Source of the DNA: Owenia fusiformis | Taxonomy: Eukaryota; Annelida; Polychaeta; Sabellida; Oweniidae | Assembly (NCBI GenBank): GCA_903813345.2 | Contig: CAIIXF020000005.1 | Span: 21,953,375 to 22,017,374 of the forward strand | Length of the DNA stretch: 64,000 nucleotides | Direction of reading: 5' to 3' | Shown here: positions 58,810-64,000 of the stretch, piece after piece | How positions within the stretch are numbered: position 1 is the first letter of the stretch | Layout of the letters: every line of letters begins with the position of its first letter | The notes under the pieces: model-generated | What the model saw: only the letters and a program-made list of their open reading frames with translations | The model's database searches: none | Told to the model about the DNA's origin: nothing | Position numbers and translations under genes: made by a program

Positions 58810-59404
58810 AATCAAAAAAGCTTAAATTATAAACATTTCTGCAATTCCGGCTTTGACTAGACAGAATGACAGATCCATGAATAGAGGCATATGGGTGCAT
58901 TAATTCATCTATAATTCATCATAAACTAAGATTTAATAACTTCTTTAAAACTGAACCCTTCAAAGACTGTATCATGTCCCACGTACATGGGTAGGTAGAT
59001 ACGAGGTAGGAGGTTTTTTATACAAAGCCTACCGAATTAATCTATTATTTTATGACCAATATGAATAAAATAGTGGCAGGTACTATTCATATTTAAATGA
59101 GTTGCCCATAAAATAGTACACTGTAGGTCCGGTAGCAGACAGCTAAAATTTGCATTCGCTAACACAAGGTAAGATTGGAGGACTGTAGCCTTGGCAGATG
59201 TTTGTAGCAATGAAAAACTATAACGGATATTGAATAAGAAACCAACTGATATTAAATAACAGACTGATATATTAAACAAACATATTGAAATTTATTGCTT
59301 ATATGTTAATATCATAGATTAACAAGGGATTTAAGCCCAGGGCTCAATGAATTGTCATGGTGGACAATTTGAATGAGACTTAGAATGAGGGATGCAACAA
59401 GGGA

Positions 59405-60429
59405 ATGCATCTACTGAACCAAGTACTGCATCTTCTGAACCAAGTACTTCATCTTCTGAACCAAGTAATTCATCTATTGAACCAAGTACTGCATCTACTG
59501 AATCAAGTACTTCATCTATAGAACCAAGTGCTTCATCTACTGAATCAAGTATATCATCTATTTAACCAAGTACTGCATCTATTGAACCAAGTACTGATCT
59601 ACTATTGAACCATACTACATCTTCTGAACCAAGTGCTTCATCTCTTGAGCCAAGTGCTGCATCTATTGAAACAAGTACTGCATCTTCTGAACCAAAATAC
59701 TTTATTTAACCAAGTTCTTTATCTGTTGAACCAAGTGCTGTATCTACTAAACCAAGTACTGCATCTATGATACCAAGTACTGCATCTTCTAAACCATTAA
59801 TACTTCATATTTAGCCAAGTACTTCATCTATTGAATCAAAGAACCTCAACTATTGAACTAAGTGCTGTATCTACTGAACCAAGTACTTCATCTACTGAAT
59901 CAAGTACTTCATCTACAGAACCAAGTACTTCATCTATAAAACCAAGTACTTCATCTACTGAACCAAGTGCTTCATCTACTGAACCAAGTACTTCATCTAT
60001 AGAACCAAGTGCTTCATCTATTGAACCAAGTACTTCATCTACTGAATCAAGTATATCATCTACTGAATCAAGTATATCATCTATTGAATCAAGTACTTCA
60101 TCTACAGAACCAAGTACTTCATCTATAAAACCAAGTACTTCATCTACTGAACCAAGTACTTCATCTATAGAATCAAGTTCTTCATCTATTGAACCAAGTA
60201 CTTCATCTACTGAATCAAGTACTTCATCTACTGAATCAAGTACTTCATCTACAGAACCAAGTACTTCATCTATAAAACCAAGTACTTCATCTACTGAACC
60301 AAGTACTTCATCTATAGAATCAAGTTCTTCATCTATTGAACCAAGTACTTCATCTACTGAACCAAGTACTTCATCTATAGAACCAAGTGCTTCATCTATT
60401 GAACCAAGTACTTCATCTACTGAACCTAA
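59405..60429 (+). repeat. 1-kb minisatellite of the 21-bp stalk unit
   Basis: About 49 copies of ACTTCATCTACTGAACCAAGT-type units. The first 420 bp contain stops and length changes. From 59831 to 60451 the plus strand is open for 206 codons (STSSTEP, STSSIEP repeats), and the minus strand is open over nearly the same span for 201 codons (VLGSVDE repeats). The unit is that of the stalk exon at 41890-42268. No acceptor or globular domain is seen next to it, so it may be a decayed paralogous exon or a noncoding expansion. Confidence 0.8.
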
Positions 60430-61016
60430 GCAAAAGCCCAATCAAGGCTAGCACACCAGACACGAAGAGTCCATTAAATCATCCTGTTTCTACAATTCAT
60501 TGCTTTACTTTTTTCATATGTAGCACAAAATTTTGAAATACATGTATCACTAGAAATAGAATATAAAGAGAAACGTAAAAAACAACTATTTTGATCATGA
60601 TGTGTATAATATGTTAAAAGAGGGAGAAAACAACAGAACGGCCAACTTAAAATTATGAAATGAAGAGCAGGGTAATCAATTTCAATGAATCTTGAAATAA
60701 CCAATCATCTGTTGAAAAATATAGAATGCATATCCTTCCTTTATACTGTGACTCAAACTTTTCATTAATATATTTGCTCCGTGTTTTTTTCATCATAATC
60801 CTTGGAAAAACTAGACATCTAAGATTGCAAGCAATCTCATGGAGGACACCTATAGATGTGCGTTGTGAGCCTGCCATTGAAGTTAAAAAAATAGTACTAC
60901 GGAAAAACGGGGTTCCGGACGTCAATAAAGAGATTTTGGCACAGATCTGAGTAGCATATAGCTCGTTCTACCTTCTGCAACTGATTTTTCAATAACCAGA
61001 GACACCCGGTACTAAC
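60430..61016. other. No recognisable gene
   Basis: Overlapping frames of 74-90 codons on both strands (60653-60925 minus, 60726-60950 plus), without motifs. Neither is supported over the other. Confidence 0.4.
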
Positions 61017-61340
61017 TCACCGGGGCGTATCGAAACCAAAACGCCCCGCAAAACCATTAATATGAATTTCAAACCTACCCTTTCTTTGGAAAATCAATGA
61101 TTGTGAGTTGCACAGTACAACGCTTTTCTTCAAACTTGTTCCATTAAAACCTTCAAAGAAATACCTTTCACTCGAGACATTGCTTTTGTGTACAGAGTCA
61201 CTCGTTTTAGCGGTGTCTAGGTCTCCAGATGTTAAAAGATACAAATCTTCAGAGATTTCAACCAAAAGCTTCGATATATCGCCAGTTCTTTTATATTCTC
61301 CCCCATGTTTTGCACAAGGACTCCCATAACAACCCTCCAT
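61017..61340 (-). CDS. Unrecognised 107-codon ORF
   Basis: The frame begins with Met at 61340-61338 and ends at TAG/TGA-type stop at 61017. The N-terminus has two Cys and a His (MEGCYGSPCAKHGGEYK). The middle is acidic and leucine-rich (KLLVEISEDLYLLTSGDLD), and the end is basic and glycine-rich (RKGRFEIHINGFAGRFGF). The composition is protein-like, but I know no matching family. The start has no strong Kozak context. A CpG-rich patch lies upstream on its strand (61385-61930). It may be a first exon, a relic, or a chance frame. Confidence 0.3.
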   Translation of the reverse strand: MEGCYGSPCAKHGGEYKRTGDISKLLVEISEDLYLLTSGDLDTAKTSDSVHKSNVSSERYFFEGFNGTSLKKSVVLCNSQSLIFQRKGRFEIHINGFAGRFGFDTPR

Positions 61341-61384
61341 CTCTGCATCAACATATTTATTACATTAATACACAGAGCTGTCAA

Positions 61385-61500
61385 GTGTCCCGCCGCGAAT
61401 GGCGGGATTATCCCGCGAATTTGATCAAAATTAGGCTAATTCGCGTGTCCCGCAATGTCCCGCGAAGTCCCGCAAATGTGGCTTTGACCTCCGCGAATTT
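61385..61500. repeat. CCCGCGAA-motif cluster
   Basis: 'tcccgc' with 'gcgaa' occurs at least six times in about 110 bp, including GGCGGGATTATCCCGC, which is a near-perfect palindrome. It is strongly CpG-rich compared with the surroundings and may be one end of a DNA transposon whose other end is outside the window. Confidence 0.5.
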
Positions 61501-61699
61501 CCGAAATTGTTGCAATCCCCTATATTGTGATTATCTTATCTTATATAAGAAGCTAAGTTTTTGCACTTTTGAGGTGTTAAGTTTAGGCTACCTAATTTTA
61601 AGTACCTAGCATGCTGTTGTTTGGTATCAAAATAAAGGGGAAGGGTTCAACTTTCATTTTAATTACGAAAATAGGGATGTACAGTACGGCCCACGACTA

Positions 61700-61930
61700 A
61701 CTTTCATGTAAGGCCATGCTTCAGCGCACCTATAAAATTGGCTCGCTGCAATGAGAAACTCTCTGTGTTCAAACTCTCTCAGCGACTCAGCGCGACGCTG
61801 TTTGCGACTCAGAGCATAGATACTTGCGCTGTGTTATAAATAGCATCGCGCTACGGCCAATTTATGCTTGTCCCGTGTTACTATTAATTACCACTGGTCA
61901 ATCAGAGAGCGTCGTGGCGTGCTGAACTAA
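61700..61930 (-). promoter_or_regulatory. CpG-rich patch with TATA-like motifs
   Basis: Locally dense CpG ('agcgcgacgctg', 'catcgcgctacgg') with GCTATTTATAACAC (minus strand, about 61835-61850) and TTATAGG near 61735. It could be a promoter for the minus-strand ORF ending at 61017, but that is speculation. Confidence 0.2.
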
Positions 61931-62628
61931 TACTCGGTCTTCAGCGCAATTAATAACTTTAATTCAAACTTCTAATGTATCACAAATCGTGTTTGCTTGT
62001 ACCAATTTTTAAAGTAAGTCTAGATTTAAAAAATATCCTATTTACAGTACTGTAGATAATCAAAACACAGTACCTCTTCAGAAATCGCATTCAGTGCAAA
62101 CTGCACCTGAAGTGTAAGGCTTATTTCAACATGAAAAGTCTAGATCACAACATTTTCCTTCATGGCTTATTCCTGATTTCTTACTAGGATTTTTATTATT
62201 CCGAAGCTTTAAAAAACGCCGAAAGCAAGTCAAGAAAACGGTGGGTATAACAATATGGCACAACTTTATCGTTGTGACAGTTAACATAATAAAATGTCCA
62301 AATAATAAATTAGAAAGTGAGGTTAACTTGATCAAGTTCAGCACTTCTGAAAATCTCACTATCTCTTTTTTGAAAATGAATACCAATTGTATATATGTAG
62401 TTGTAATGAAACATTGATCTTGAAATGTAAAAATCTTTAAACAACATTCAGCTAGCTTTCGCGAATTCAGTCGCCAGTTGTTGGCGGACGGATTAATCGT
62501 TATTTAGGGCAAACTCATTTAAATATGAATATGAATAGTAGCAGGATATTAAATGAGTTATCCATAACAATAGCGATGAATTCGTCAGACAATGACAAAG
62601 TCAATCGAGCTTCTTACTTAAAACAAGT

Positions 62629-62790
62629 ACGTCTTCCTTTACTTAATTTTCTAAAAAAAGAATATAAAATAAATCTTGTCAATGGTATGGAGCAGTTAAT
62701 GTTAGGGAGCATAAAATCATTTTGCTCCCTAACATTGACAAGAGTTATTTTATATTTTTTTAGAAAATTAAACAAAGGAAGCCGCACCTG
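62629..62790. repeat. Large imperfect cruciform
   Basis: Outer arms of about 50 bp ('cttcctttacttaattttct' and 'agaaaattaaacaaaggaag') enclose 'cttgtcaatg'/'cattgacaag'. A central hairpin AATGTTAGGGAGCA/TGCTCCCTAACATT follows. The 110-codon frame across it is a by-product of the repeat. A third copy of CTGCTCCCTAACATTGAC is at about 63082. Confidence 0.8.
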
Positions 62791-62879
62791 TTTGAAGAAA
62801 GAATTTTTTCAATCAGTATTTAGACTATCTTGGATAATAATTAGAAGCCTTCGTTAAAATACGTTAAAGAGTTATAATG

Positions 62880-64000
62880 GAAAGACGATAATTCCCAGTG
62901 GAGGACGTTAGCGCCTCTTTTAGTAACTTCGTATTAGATTATAAAATAATTCCGACGAATTTCGTGCAGAAGCACGATTGAAATTGTCATTGCATGTGCT
63001 GGTTCATTTTCTCTGCGAATAAACAGATTTTCAATTAAAAATATATTGTGTGAAAATCTTGAAATATCTAGTAAAAACGACCTGCTCCCTAACATTGACT
63101 AAATTAGACGATGACACCCCGTGATTACGCCATTCGTCCACTTCCTTGTTTTTATAGCTGCGGATGTGTATCACAATAAAAAAATATTATATCCCTTCAT
63201 TTGTCCATGTCTAACAATTCCAGCTTCGGAACCACATTGGGGATGTCCTCTTACTACTCCCGCCCCCCCCCCCCCTCTCTAGATTCGCCAGTGACATCAT
63301 AGCTTGTTGCCAATTCATTTATATTATTTCGAAGGAGGTAGCCCATGTACCTGGACCTATGTATCACTCGCTGACCCCAGAATTATCCAAATTCCGAATA
63401 ACTTTTCTTTAAAAGTTGCGCTGGGGAGATAGCATCAAACCCACATGTTGCCCCTCTGGGTCTGAGAGACTTCAACCAAATGTTGTCCAAACGCAAAAAC
63501 TGATAGATAAGACAATCAGGTATGGGATGCTTTCCCCGATCTAAAAATCCAAATTAATAAATCTCAATATTTCTTTTATCTTTTGTTAAATTGCGTGTAT
63601 TTACATAACGGGAAACACTACACGACTACACGTATTCCCCCCCCCCCGCCCCCGTCGCCCCGGGTTACAGTATATTAGTGTTACTGTAACGGGTACTTGT
63701 TGGAGACAGATTGATCATGACTGATTGCTTTAACGAAAGTGACTTACAATTATCTTAAAGTTCTTCCCTTTGATATTTGTTTATTTGTAGGCTAGTGAAA
63801 GTAATGATTTAATGTCAGACACTTGATTAATATGATTACTCTCTTAGTTAAATACTGTACTCTTTCATCTGTATTCCTATTTTATGATGACACTCAAACT
63901 AAAATTATTAACGTTATTGTAAGGGTCTGATTATCTACACCGATTTTACTTGATATTGATTTGTTATTTTTATCTTGGAAAAGATTATAAAAATATTTCA
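62880..64000. other. No recognisable gene
   Basis: Contains C-runs at about 63264-63275 and 63637-63650 and no motif-bearing frame. 63915-63985 weakly resembles the repeat pair at 32400 and 34250. Confidence 0.4.

Larger units (their letters stand above)
57070..59158. mobile_element. 2.1-kb inverted-repeat element with nested insertion
   Basis: 57070-57215 ('gggaatgcaact', 'cggctgtcggctatcgg', 'acctcctacctcg', 'gatacagtctttgaagggtt') is mirrored at 58945-59158. A further inner pair (58178-58310 versus 58820-58950, 'gccagaattgcaaaaatg' and 'catttctgcaattccggc') is also inverted. A TTAA-flanked MITE and a CGAAGG-rich block lie inside. Confidence 0.6.

Noticed and set aside
62525-62857. 110-codon plus-strand ORF
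   Set aside because: It runs across both arms of a large inverted repeat and has no motif.

Overview
The window looks like AT-rich nuclear DNA of a metazoan. There are no operons, rRNA or plasmid-like features. Most of it is repeats, with short decayed retrotransposon and transposon pieces and one gene that only makes sense with introns. Penelope-like GIY-YIG sequence, mariner remnants, LINE tails and tandem core repeats of about 150-350 bp ending in (ACGG)n (the layout described for bivalve 'pearl' elements) suggest a marine invertebrate, perhaps a mollusc. That placement is an inference and is not certain.

Layout. 1-5285: a LINE tail, then Helentron/HINE-like units and a 146-bp-core array ending in ACGG repeats. 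5286-9400: mostly anonymous, with a LINE 3' piece on the minus strand. 9804-15752: a 5.9-kb element with inverted arms of about 530 bp, sitting inside a diverged minisatellite. Nested in it are a TA-flanked MITE and a MITE with an 11-bp target duplication. 15960-17780: more core arrays. 18510-29430: a host segment duplicated with an internal inversion. One copy is interrupted by a 9.65-kb Helentron-like array; the other is an uninterrupted empty site that defines the insertion borders. A 1.64-kb GC-rich-ended DNA transposon carrying a 155-codon ORF is nested in the array. 29410-30250: a decayed mariner. 34480-38135: a 162-bp satellite and a core array of about 345 bp.

41842-57000 holds the best gene candidate. 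Exon 41842-42508 encodes a Ser/Thr/Pro-rich 7-residue repeat stalk followed by hemopexin-like repeats. It can be spliced in phase to a last exon, 56624-57000, across a 14.1-kb intron. The joined reading frame restores four evenly spaced hemopexin-like repeats. The intron is full of mobile DNA: a 4.6-kb inverted-repeat region holding a frameshifted pseudogene of a GCDTTS/Cys-rich-tail protein family, a 1.87-kb long-TIR element with its own 155-codon ORF, a tRNA-like relic, a Penelope-like element with inverted ends and hammerhead-like motifs, and a broken jockey/CR1-type LINE reverse transcriptase.

57070-59158 is a nested inverted-repeat element containing a TTAA-flanked MITE. 59405-60429 is a 1-kb minisatellite with the same 21-bp, 7-codon unit as the hemopexin gene stalk, open on both strands over its second half. 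The last 3.5 kb holds one unrecognised ORF, a CpG-rich patch and a large imperfect cruciform. Most other ORFs of 60-100 codons are chance frames in repeats and are not annotated.
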